Below, piece by piece: positions 45,382 to 53,709 of a stretch of 64,000 nt of DNA. Position numbers and translations under genes: made by a program. The notes beneath the pieces are model-generated. The model was not told the origin of the DNA. It was given only the letters and a program-made list of their open reading frames with translations, and ran no database searches. Source of the stretch: an uncultured Pirellulales bacterium (GTDB taxonomy: Bacteria; Planctomycetota; Planctomycetia; Pirellulales; Thermoguttaceae); NCBI GenBank assembly GCA_938015445.1, contig CALLPE010000009.1:1-64000 (forward strand), in the 5' to 3' direction. The stretch's first letter is position 1. Every line of letters starts with the position of its first letter.

Positions 45382-46115
45382 ACAGCGTGGTTGTTTCATC
45401 CGCTAATCATTGCGACGGCTGGTAGCGATTTTCCACCCGGGCCGGAGCCTCCGTTGGGCCAAGCTCGCAGTAATGTACGTCTTACGACGCACGGCAGAGC
45501 TAAGCTGGGGGTTGCCCGGCCAGCCTCGAACGCCGCGCCTCTAAGCATTCCATCGGGCGGCGGGACGTGCTGCTTCAGCATGTGATCGATCGGAGATCAG
45601 CATGTGGTCAATCTGAGCCTGGCTGACGCCGACGAAACGCAAGTCGAGCAATTACCCGATGTGCCGTTTTCCGCGACGTTTATCCTGATAGGGCAATAAT
45701 TGCTCGCCCACCATGGGCTGTAACGGGCCCGGCGGCGGGCGGAACGGTTCGCTGGCATCGCCGTGGCTCGCCTAATGGTGTATCGGGCTTGTCTTGCCTA
45801 GTGGTGTATCTGGCCGACCAGTGGTAAGCTGTAGGGCAAATCTTAACAGCGCTGCCAGAAAAGTGGGTCGGGCTGCCGATGGCGCAAATCTTCACCAGGC
45901 TTTGACAAAAGGAAAACTCCAACAAGCTGCAATCGGCCCTGCGCCTAAAAGGCTTTAACAAGACAGAACCCTCAACAGATTTGACTATCCCATCCACAAG
46001 GGATATAGCGCCAGGAAAAAGGGTTTTCTTAGAGCGTTTAAGGGCACAGCACCAGGAAGGGTCGGTCTGTAGGGGGCTTCTTAGTTTCAACATGGCGACC
46101 CGGAGGGTAGGCAAG
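45382..46115. other. 734-bp gene-free stretch with a 26-bp period repeat
   Basis: No gene is convincing. GCCTAATGGTGTATCGGGC (near 45770) recurs as GCCTAGTGGTGTATCTGGC (near 45796), a duplication of about 26 bp, and AGCATGTGATC / AGCATGTGGTC occur near 45578 and 45599. The open frame from 45981 leads into the GH20-like gene but its first codons are not conserved. Confidence 0.55.
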
Positions 46116-47246
46116 ATGAACCGCGCAGTCGCTTGGTCGTTGTTGTGTTTGTTGGCGTTTGCCGTGCTGTTGGGCCGGGCCGGGGCAGCCGCACCGCTTC
46201 ATCAACAGTGGCTCGACCAGTGGCGCAAGCAAAACCCGCAGTGGCACGCGGTGCATCTGACAGGCCCCCAGCCCGACCGACTCGATGCCACCAAGCGGTT
46301 CGTGGCCGAAGTGATGGCCCCGCGCGGCCTGAACGTGCTGATCCTGGAGGTCAATTACGGCTTCAGCTACAAGTCGCGGCCGGAGCTGAAGTGCACCGGC
46401 CTGACACACCAGCAGGCCCGCGATTTGGCGCACTGGTGCCGCAAGCACAATGTGCGGCTGATACCGCTGTTCAATTGTTTGGGGCATCAGTCCTGGGGAG
46501 TTAACACCTTTGCTTTGTTGCGGACTTATCCGGAGTTCGACGAGACGCCGCACGTCCCGCCGGACAACAAAGGCATCTACTGCCGCGAGTGGTGTCCCTC
46601 GCACCCAGAGGTGAACAAAGTCGTCTTCGATTTGCTGGACGAATTGATCGATGCTTTTGAAGCCGACGCGCTGCACGTGGGTATGGACGAAGTGTTTCTG
46701 ATCGGCAGCGAAAAGTGTCCCCGTTGCCGCGGTAAAGACGTGGCCGAACTATTCGCCAAAGTGGTCTGCGAACTCCACCAGCACCTGACGAAGGAAAAAG
46801 GCGTGGAGATGCTGATGTGGGGCGACCGACTGCTGGACGCCTCGGCCTTTCCGTATTCCGAGTGGGATGCCAGCAAGACTGGCTCGCATCGGGCCATCGA
46901 CCGTATTCCCAAGGACATCATCATCTGCGACTGGCATTACCACCGGCTGGAGAAGTATCCTTCGGTGCAGTTCTTCCAGCAGAAAGGTTTTCGTGTGTTG
47001 CCGGCCACTTGGAACAATCCCGAAGCCGCGGTGGCCCTGATCCGCGCCTCGCGCGTGGATGCCACCGAGCGGATGCTGGGAATTTTGTTTACCGGCTGGA
47101 CAGCCGGCGGTAACGGCGAGCACCTGTTGACCGCGCTGCGCAGCGGCGCAACGGCGGCCGAGAGGGCGACAATCCCAAAAGCAGCCGCCAGAGTGGCGGA
47201 TACCATCGAAGCCGGCTTGAAGGAGCTTCGGCGGCCTAACCAGTAA
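46116..47246 (+). CDS. Secreted glycoside hydrolase family 20-like protein
   Basis: The 376-aa product has a signal peptide (hydrophobic AWSLLCLLAFAVLLGRAGAA). Its barrel carries the GH20-type LHVGMDEVFLIG motif with the adjacent Asp-Glu pair used in substrate-assisted catalysis, together with LNVLILEVNYGFSY, LIPLFNCLGHQSWG and MLMWGDRLLD. Full GH20 enzymes are longer and have an extra N-terminal domain, so this is a minimal form. A beta-N-acetylhexosaminidase activity is likely but not certain. GGAGGG lies about 9 nt before the ATG at 46116. Confidence 0.78.
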   Translation: MNRAVAWSLLCLLAFAVLLGRAGAAAPLHQQWLDQWRKQNPQWHAVHLTGPQPDRLDATKRFVAEVMAPRGLNVLILEVNYGFSYKSRPELKCTGLTHQQARDLAHWCRKHNVRLIPLFNCLGHQSWGVNTFALLRTYPEFDETPHVPPDNKGIYCREWCPSHPEVNKVVFDLLDELIDAFEADALHVGMDEVFLIGSEKCPRCRGKDVAELFAKVVCELHQHLTKEKGVEMLMWGDRLLDASAFPYSEWDASKTGSHRAIDRIPKDIIICDWHYHRLEKYPSVQFFQQKGFRVLPATWNNPEAAVALIRASRVDATERMLGILFTGWTAGGNGEHLLTALRSGATAAERATIPKAAARVADTIEAGLKELRRPNQ

Positions 47247-47406
47247 CGGTGGCTTCCGCCCAGCCAAGCAGACGACCGACCTCGGTTGACATATCGCAGA
47301 ACTCTTGGCCGGGGAGGCTTGTGCCCGCGGGCCGGTGCGGCAGCGATGGAGAGCGATCGAGGCGCTCGTCGGCACGAAAAAGTACCCATTCAAATCCCGG
47401 GAGCAC

Positions 47407-48609
47407 ATGACCATGACCACGCAAACTACCCGTCGTCGGATGTTGTTCTCCACAATTGCTGGCCTTGGTTGCTGGCCGATCGCGGTGCGGGCGGCCGGTG
47501 CAACAGCGGCCGAGGGCCCTGCCGCTCTGTCCGATCGTTCCGCCGATGCCCCCACCGCGCCGGTGGCCATCATCCGCTGCCAGTCGTACGAGCCTAAGGT
47601 CTTCCGCCAGGCGCTGGATAAAGCGCTGGACTTGATCGGCGGCATCAAAAAACTGGTCGAGAACAAGACGGTCACCGTCAAGCTGAATCTGACCGGCCTG
47701 GCATGGAAGCCCGTGTTCGGGCTGCCTGCTTACGAAACCTATCAAACGCATCCGAACACCGTGGCCGCCCTGTGCGCGGTGCTCAGCCAGGCCGGCGCCA
47801 GGCAGATCGTTTTGGTGGAGAACCTTTACTGGGAGAAGCCGTTCGAGAAAGTGCTTATCGAGGCTGGCTGGGACGTGGCTGCCATCCAAGAGGCCGGCGG
47901 GAATCGGGTGTGCTTCGAGGACACTCGCAATCGCGGCAAGTTCCCGGGCTACAGCCGCTTCAAGGTTCCCTGGGGCGGTTTCGTGTATCCGGCCTTCGAT
48001 CTTAACCAGCGGTTCGAGAAGACCGACGTATTGATCTCGCTGGCCAAGCTGAAGCAGCACGCTTGTGCAGGCATTACCGCGGCGGTGAAAAACTTCTTCG
48101 GCAATGCGCCCACCGCTTTGTACGGCAACGCCGCTCCCGACCAGCGCGGCTTAGACCATCGCACTGCGATGTTCCACGCCGGCACGAAGCGTGTTCCGGA
48201 GGGCGTTCCGCCGGAGCTTGACCCCGGACAGCCCAAGGGACAGTTCGTGCGTGTGCCGCGAGTCGTGGCCGACATATTTGGCGCGCGGCCTTCAGACCTG
48301 AACATTGTTGATGGCATCCGCTCCATCAGCGGCGGCGAAGGACATTGGAACCGCGGCATCGCCCTGGTCGAACCGAAGGTGCTCATCGTGGGCCGCAACG
48401 GAGTGTGCACCGACGCGGTGGGCACGGCCGTAATGGGCTTCGACCCGCAAGCACGGCACGCTGAGTTTCCGTTCCAAGGCGACAACCATCTGCAACTGTT
48501 GGCCTCGGTGGGCGTGGGGACCAACGACCTTAAACGCATCGAGGTGCTAGGAACGCCAATCAAGGAAGCGGTGTTCCCCTATCAGCCCCAGCGCACTGCG
48601 AAGCAATAG
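47407..48609 (+). CDS. Tat-exported DUF362-family protein
   Basis: The 400-aa product begins with a twin-arginine signal (TTRRRMLFSTIAGLGC) and then the DUF362 body: VAIIRCQSYEPKVFRQALDK, TVTVKLNLTGLAWKPVFGLP, VLISLAKLKQHACAGITAAV, KNFFGNAPTALYGN, and SDLNIVDGIRSISGGEGH with a CTDAVGTAVMGFDP stretch. DUF362 proteins are uncharacterised; some are ferredoxin-linked, but no CxxCxxC clusters are present here. The ATG at 47407 (another at 47413) sits just before the Tat motif. A terminator-like structure follows the stop. Confidence 0.82.
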   Translation: MTMTTQTTRRRMLFSTIAGLGCWPIAVRAAGATAAEGPAALSDRSADAPTAPVAIIRCQSYEPKVFRQALDKALDLIGGIKKLVENKTVTVKLNLTGLAWKPVFGLPAYETYQTHPNTVAALCAVLSQAGARQIVLVENLYWEKPFEKVLIEAGWDVAAIQEAGGNRVCFEDTRNRGKFPGYSRFKVPWGGFVYPAFDLNQRFEKTDVLISLAKLKQHACAGITAAVKNFFGNAPTALYGNAAPDQRGLDHRTAMFHAGTKRVPEGVPPELDPGQPKGQFVRVPRVVADIFGARPSDLNIVDGIRSISGGEGHWNRGIALVEPKVLIVGRNGVCTDAVGTAVMGFDPQARHAEFPFQGDNHLQLLASVGVGTNDLKRIEVLGTPIKEAVFPYQPQRTAKQ

Positions 48610-48636
48610 TAGCCAGATGCGTGGCATAGCCGGCGG

Positions 48637-48674
48637 CAGCCTGGGGGAAGCTAAACTTTAGCGGCTGAGTTTTT
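48637..48674 (+). terminator. Probable rho-independent terminator after the DUF362 gene
   Basis: An outer CAGCC (48637-48641) / GGCTG (48663-48667) pair encloses an inner GCTAAAC..TTTAGC stem. A T-run follows (48670-48674). It lies about 28 bp after the stop. Confidence 0.5.
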
Positions 48675-48874
48675 CAACAAAAGCCATTGGCAAGCCGGCA
48701 AGATGCCATCGGTGGCCGATTTCGAAGGGGTGACTTACCTGTCTGCCTGTCGTGCCTGGTCAAATCGACGTTGCTTTTTTAGCGTACCCCGGCTAATTTG
48801 CTTCGTAGGTCCCCGTATCGACACAAGCCAGCGCGGTGTATACTTCAGCGTTGCCCATAACGGCCGGGGAAAGC

Positions 48875-50236
48875 ATGTGGGTTCGTAAACGGCTCGATTT
48901 CGGTTACTCGGACGTGCTGTACGGCGTGGCGGCGAGCTACCGCCGGCTCGACCGCGCCCGGCTCGTCTGCCAAGTGAAGCAGTCGTGGCCCACGGCCGCG
49001 GGCTGTTTGCCCTGCCTGTCGGTGCGCAGCGGTTTCGATCTGCTGCTTCAGGTGCTCGATCTGCCGCAGGGCAGCGAAGTGCTAATGTCGGCGGTAACCA
49101 TCCACGACATGGTTCGCATCGTCCACGAACACGGCTTGACGCCTGTGCCGCTGGACGTGGACTTGAACACCATGACGCCGCTGCCGGAAGCGGTTGAGCG
49201 GGCGATCAGCCCGCGCAGCCGGGCCATCGTCCTGGCCCATTTGTTCGGCGGACGCGCCCCGATAGACCCGATCATCGAAATCGCCCGACAGCACCGCCTG
49301 CTGGTCATCGAGGATTGCGCCCAGGCCTTTGCCGGTCTTCAGTACCAGGGGCATCCGCTGGCGGAAGTGAGCATGTTGAGTTTCGGGCCGATAAAGACTG
49401 CCACAGCGTTGGGTGGGGCCTTGTTGCACGTTCGCGATGCCGTTCTGTTCCAGCGGCTCCAGGACGCACACCAAGCCTGGCCAGTCCAGCCCGAAGGACA
49501 GTTCCGCCGCCGGCTTTTGAAATACGCGGTGTTGAAGTTTCTGTCGGCGCGGATAATCGTTAGAAGCGTGGTGGGGGTATATCGGGCAGTGGGCAGGGAT
49601 TACGACCGGATGATAAACGGCTCGGTGCGGGGCTTTCCCGGCCCCGATTTCTGGCGCCGCATCCGGCGTCAACCGGCCGACTCGTTGTTGGGGCTGCTTG
49701 CTCGGCGACTGCAAACTTACGACTTCGGTCGCGTGCAGCGGCGGACTCGAACCGGCGAGTTCCTCCGTCAGCAGTTGGCTCCGGTAGTCGCTTTGCCGGG
49801 AAAGGACTGTCTGGGGCGTACTCACTGGGTGTTTCCCGTCATGGCCGAAGCGCCGCATCGGCTGGTCGACGCCCTGCTCGACGGCGGCTTCGACGCCACG
49901 CAGGGACAAAGCTTGTGCGTCGTGCCCGCCCCGACCGATCGCCCCCAGATGCGCGCCTTGCGAGCGGCAGAGTTCTTGGCGAAGGTGGTGTTCTTGCCCA
50001 TTTATCCCGAATTGCCGCAGCCTGCCGTGGAGCGCATGGCTGCAATTGTCCAAAGCCAGGCGCGGTTGGGCGATGTGCTTTCACCACCATTGGAGCAGCG
50101 TGCCGAGACGACAGAGAAAGATTATGCTGCCCACCACGGCCGCACCGACGGCAGCGATGAGCACCGCGGCGCTGCCGATGTCCAGGGCTTTGCCCAGATC
50201 GGGGTTCATTTCGTCGGTGAACGCCCGGGCCATTGA
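48875..50236 (+). CDS. DegT/DnrJ/EryC1/StrS-family aminotransferase, 3' end overlapping dgkA
   Basis: The 453-aa product has the sugar-aminotransferase layout: LPCLSVRSGFDLLLQVLDLP, VLMSAVTIHDMVRIV, PLDVDLNTMTPLPEAVERAI, AIVLAHLFGGRAPID, VIEDCAQAFAGLQYQGHP and the PLP lysine at about residue 174 (SMLSFGPIKTATALGGALL). Such enzymes aminate keto-sugars for lipopolysaccharide or other glycans. The start is at 48875 (GGGGAAAGC upstream). The last 52 codons (50081-50236) lie antisense to dgkA and read like translated antisense, so the normal C-terminus is probably near 50080 and the stop codon there was lost. Confidence 0.8.
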   Translation: MWVRKRLDFGYSDVLYGVAASYRRLDRARLVCQVKQSWPTAAGCLPCLSVRSGFDLLLQVLDLPQGSEVLMSAVTIHDMVRIVHEHGLTPVPLDVDLNTMTPLPEAVERAISPRSRAIVLAHLFGGRAPIDPIIEIARQHRLLVIEDCAQAFAGLQYQGHPLAEVSMLSFGPIKTATALGGALLHVRDAVLFQRLQDAHQAWPVQPEGQFRRRLLKYAVLKFLSARIIVRSVVGVYRAVGRDYDRMINGSVRGFPGPDFWRRIRRQPADSLLGLLARRLQTYDFGRVQRRTRTGEFLRQQLAPVVALPGKDCLGRTHWVFPVMAEAPHRLVDALLDGGFDATQGQSLCVVPAPTDRPQMRALRAAEFLAKVVFLPIYPELPQPAVERMAAIVQSQARLGDVLSPPLEQRAETTEKDYAAHHGRTDGSDEHRGAADVQGFAQIGVHFVGERPGH

Positions 50237-50473
50237 TTCTATCGCCGTGTTGAACATCTCGGCTGTCAGCACACCGACGATGCACAACAACAACACGCAC
50301 CACTGCCAGAGCTGATCGATTCCCAGCACGATTCCGGCCGCGACCACAGCCGCCGCCATGAAAAAATGGACGAAAAAGCTGCTCTGGCCGCGCACACCCA
50401 GCTTCAGGCCGCGAAACGCATCGCGGAACTTGTCGCTCCAGGGCCGACTTGGTAAGTGACGCCACTGCCGCAT
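50081..50473 (-). CDS. dgkA: Diacylglycerol/undecaprenol kinase
   Basis: The 130-aa product is a small three-helix membrane kinase of the prokaryotic DgkA family: FRDAFRGLKLGVRGQSSFFV at the N-terminus, the EMFNTAIE catalytic motif (TAEMFNTAIESMARAFTDE) near residue 72, and membrane stretches FMAAAVVAAGIVLGI, WQWCVLLLCIVGVLT and AAVLIAAVGAAVVGSIIF. It phosphorylates diacylglycerol or undecaprenol and recycles lipid carriers, fitting with murJ. The TTG at 50515 extends the frame, but the ATG at 50473 is preferred. Its 3' end overlaps the DegT aminotransferase for 156 nt on the opposite strand. Confidence 0.85.
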   Translation of the reverse strand: MRQWRHLPSRPWSDKFRDAFRGLKLGVRGQSSFFVHFFMAAAVVAAGIVLGIDQLWQWCVLLLCIVGVLTAEMFNTAIESMARAFTDEMNPDLGKALDIGSAAVLIAAVGAAVVGSIIFLCRLGTLLQWW

Positions 50474-50525
50474 CCACGGGAGAATAGCTAATTCAGCCCT
50501 GCCTGGCAACTGCAATACTGTTTAG

Positions 50526-50559
50526 CAAAAGTTAGAAGCTCTAACAAAAGTTAGAAGCT
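50526..50559. repeat. Tandem repeat CAAAAGTTAGAAGCT
   Basis: The 15-bp unit is present twice, at 50526-50540 and 50545-50559 (period 19), upstream of dgkA on the minus strand. No gene occupies the rest of this spacer apart from the tRNA below. Confidence 0.85.
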
Positions 50560-50837
50560 GTGACGAGACCACTGGTCCGGGTAGTTTTTCCAAGAAAGCG
50601 GCTGGTTCAACCTTTGGGTTTTATTCACTGTTATAGCCGCTTGCACATTTCCCGGTTGGGTGGCTCAGTAGGCTTGTCGTATAGCGTTGATTTGATTGCG
50701 ATTAGGCACAGTTGCAACTACCTGCACGGCTATGCCAGCCGTGCCACGGTACTGGCAGTGCTGTTGTTTGGTTACGGGGCGCCAGCGCAGCGCTGAGATG
50801 CACGGCTGGACTAGCCGGCCGTGCCATCCTTCCGCAA

Positions 50838-50910
50838 AGGCGCCGGTGGGAGTCGAACCCACGCATCGCGGATTTGCAATCCGCTGCCTTAGCCACTTGG
50901 CTACGGCGCC
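50838..50910 (-). tRNA. tRNA-Cys (GCA anticodon)
   Basis: Read on the minus strand, the 73-nt sequence folds into a full cloverleaf: acceptor GGCGCCG with CGGCGCC, D arm GCC..GGC, anticodon stem GCGGA/TCCGC with loop TTGCAAA (anticodon GCA), and T arm GTGGG-TTCGACT-CCCAC. U at the discriminator position is typical of tRNA-Cys. CCA is not encoded. It is the only tRNA I find in the window. Confidence 0.97.
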
Positions 50911-51168
50911 ACAGTACCGCACATCATGCCACGATGCGCAACTGATGTTGCGGACGATCCCGGTGCATCCGGTGGGGAGTCGCCCTAAACAGCTACCGGC
51001 CGGCGAAACTTCACCCGCCGACTTACACTGAGTATACGACAGATTTGATCGGCCGCAACAGTTTTGCTAATTAGAGAAATGCTATCAAATGTTTCGTTGC
51101 TGAAAAAGGGGGCCATGACAACTTCTTGCTGCATCGGTGGGTATACCATTGCAATACGGAGCAGAAAT

Positions 51169-53562
51169 ATGAAGAAGCTCGCATTATTGGCAGTGTGCAT
51201 GGGAGCGATGACGGCATATCGCCTCCCGCTCGTGGAGGGCACGGAAGACAGTCCGCCCCGACAAGTCGATTGGTCGCGGCTGGAGCCGAACACTTGGACG
51301 CTGATTCACAGCGAGGACAATTCGGGCGGCAAGGAATTCTCGCGGCTGATTTACGCCGAGAGCGTGGACAAGCTGTACTTGTGGGGCGTCGGCGGCAAGA
51401 TGCCTGCGCGGAACGTGTATCTGCGCTACGAACTGGAGAACTTCGATCCAAGGTCGCCTGGTTGGCAGCCGGCCCTGCCTCAACCAGCGGCGGGAAAGTG
51501 GACCGCGGAGAGCTACCCGCCGTTTCGGATTTGGGGCCAGTCTGGGCCGGATGGGTTGCGGTACGACGAGGGGCCGCGGTTGCAAGTGGTGGGCGGTTAT
51601 TGCAGCACCAATCGCATTCGCTGGTGGGACTTCGATGGCATTATGCGCCCTAGCCCAGTTTACACCTTCAACCAGGCATGTTGGGACTCCAAGCGGCAGC
51701 GAATCGTCTATTACAGCGACGGATGCACTTTTGCCCTGGATCCGAAGACCAATTGCTGGACGGACCTTAAACCGGCCAATCATCCCACTACTTGCCGCAC
51801 GGTCGCCTGGGCGATGATGTGTTACGACCCGGCCGGCGACCGGATCGTGCTATTCGGCGGCGGCCTGGCCACCAATCCCAGTGGCGGAGCTCCCACCTGG
51901 ATATACGACTGTGCGGCCAATGTGTGGCGGCGTCCGAAGCTGAAGGTGGAGCCGCCGCTGCGTTGCAACGGTGCACTGGTTTACGATCCGGCCAGCCAAT
52001 CGATGGTGCTTTTTGGCGGATACGATCAGGCGGCAGCGCTTAACGACACCTGGGTGTTCGATTGTCGGAGGGAGCGGTGGGAGCAGCAGCGTCTCAATCC
52101 CAGTCCCCCACCGATGTACGCCCCGGCAGCCGCCGTGTTGCCCGGCGGCAAAATACTGGTATGCGACTTCGACGCCCGCAAGCTCCAATGGCATCACCAG
52201 TCGCGCAGTTCGGCGCTTAAGGAAACCTGGGTGTACGATGTGGCGGCGAAGCGGTGGACGCCTATTAACGATAATTTGCACCTGGAGGGCTACCGCTGGC
52301 TCAGCGCCGCCGAGTCGCAAAAGCACGGCGTCGTGTTCCTGGTGGGCTTCGGGCCGCAGCGCCGCACTTATGCCTTGCGATACGACCCGGCCGTCCCAGC
52401 CGTGGATTTGCCCGGAGCGCCGCCGGGCACGGTGGCGTGGAAATATCCGGAGCAGAAACTTTCGCTGGAGCAGGCGCCGCCGCCTGACGTGGCCGCGCAT
52501 GCCAAAATGCTTAAAGAATTACCGGCCAATCGGTTCGTAGATGCCCGGCCGCCGGGACTACTCATCAGCAAGACTTGGTCTACGGCCACGATCGACACCG
52601 ACCGCAGCGAAGTGCTGTACGTGGGCGGTGGTCATTCAGGATATTCGGGCAACGACATCGCCCGGTATAGCATTGCCGAAAACCGCTGGCGGCTGGACTT
52701 TCCGCCGCGATTCCCCCCTTACTTGGAGGGTGTCAACTGTACGGTCTTTGGCTGGAGTTACGGGATGTTGCCCTTCAGCCAGCACACTTATTTATGGTAC
52801 TGCTATGATCCGGCGTCAAAAACGATGCTCTACTTGGCACGCAATTCGCTGGCCGACGGCGTGGAAGTCCAGTTGGGCGACGCTCCGGAAGACCTGCTGG
52901 TCTTCGACCTGAAGAATTACGGTCATCCTAATTGGGTGTACGATCCGGCGGCCAAGCGAATGCACAGACCGAGCTTTGGGCGCCCGTTCGGCAATCCGTG
53001 GCATTTGGCCCTGGTCGGCACGCCGCAGGGAGTGTTTGCAGCGGTGGACAACAAGCTGTACCTCGGCACGGTGAACCGGCAGACCGGCCAGGTCAAATGG
53101 GAACTGTACGATCCGCAATTTCCCCGGGCTGGAGAGAAGGTCGATTACCACTACGAGTTCCAGCCGCTGCTTTACGACTCGAAGCGCGAGCGGTTGGTGC
53201 AACTGAAAGGCAACGCCAACCGGGTACACGTGTTCGCCCGTCCCGTGACCCGCGACGGCACGTGGCAGCAGCTTCAGACCAGCGGCACAGCGGCTATCGG
53301 GCGCGAAGCGGTTTACATTCCTAAACACGACGTGATACTGTGGCTGGCCGACAAGGAAATGTTCTTTTTCGATTGCGCTGCCAATCGGATGGGCCGGCTA
53401 CCGGTGGAAATGCCCAAAGGACTTTACACCCACGAGTGTGCCTTTGTTTACGACCCGAAACACGACGTGTGCGTGGCCCTGATCCCTGAGAGTTTCACCG
53501 GGCCGATGCAAACGTTCCTGTTCCGCTTCGGGCCGGAGATACTGCAAGCCGTGGGCCAGTAG
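51169..53562 (+). CDS. Secreted kelch-repeat protein
   Basis: The 797-aa product starts with a signal peptide (MKKLALLAVCMGAMTAYRLP); GGAG lies 7 nt before the ATG at 51169. It has kelch-type propeller blades with recurring V(L/Y)F/GG...W patterns (DRIVLFGGGLATNP with APTWIYDCAANVW, QSMVLFGGYDQAAALND with TWVFDCRRERW, and SEVLYVGGGHSGYSGNDIAR). Two six- or seven-blade propellers could fit in this length. Such proteins usually bind glycans or partners outside the cell; no catalytic residues are recognised. It lies beside a prolyl oligopeptidase that converges on it, without clear co-regulation. Confidence 0.8.
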   Translation: MKKLALLAVCMGAMTAYRLPLVEGTEDSPPRQVDWSRLEPNTWTLIHSEDNSGGKEFSRLIYAESVDKLYLWGVGGKMPARNVYLRYELENFDPRSPGWQPALPQPAAGKWTAESYPPFRIWGQSGPDGLRYDEGPRLQVVGGYCSTNRIRWWDFDGIMRPSPVYTFNQACWDSKRQRIVYYSDGCTFALDPKTNCWTDLKPANHPTTCRTVAWAMMCYDPAGDRIVLFGGGLATNPSGGAPTWIYDCAANVWRRPKLKVEPPLRCNGALVYDPASQSMVLFGGYDQAAALNDTWVFDCRRERWEQQRLNPSPPPMYAPAAAVLPGGKILVCDFDARKLQWHHQSRSSALKETWVYDVAAKRWTPINDNLHLEGYRWLSAAESQKHGVVFLVGFGPQRRTYALRYDPAVPAVDLPGAPPGTVAWKYPEQKLSLEQAPPPDVAAHAKMLKELPANRFVDARPPGLLISKTWSTATIDTDRSEVLYVGGGHSGYSGNDIARYSIAENRWRLDFPPRFPPYLEGVNCTVFGWSYGMLPFSQHTYLWYCYDPASKTMLYLARNSLADGVEVQLGDAPEDLLVFDLKNYGHPNWVYDPAAKRMHRPSFGRPFGNPWHLALVGTPQGVFAAVDNKLYLGTVNRQTGQVKWELYDPQFPRAGEKVDYHYEFQPLLYDSKRERLVQLKGNANRVHVFARPVTRDGTWQQLQTSGTAAIGREAVYIPKHDVILWLADKEMFFFDCAANRMGRLPVEMPKGLYTHECAFVYDPKHDVCVALIPESFTGPMQTFLFRFGPEILQAVGQ

Positions 53563-53709
53563 CAGGAGAACAGTTGCGCACGGTGGCAGCCCGCCGTCGT
53601 CGCTGGCGTGGGCGGACGTCGTCGCTGCCGTTGTCTCTCCTAGTAACTGCCGTGGTTTAGCGTCCTGGCTGGCGTGGTATGGGGCTGTGGCTGGCCCAGT
53701 CTGCCGTCG

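Noticed and set aside
47236..48060. 274-codon minus-strand ORF opposite the DUF362 gene
   Set aside because: Antisense of a clear coding region; no domain recognised.
49082..50053. 323-codon minus-strand ORF opposite the DegT gene
   Set aside because: Antisense of the aminotransferase; low-complexity Gln/His/Arg-rich product.
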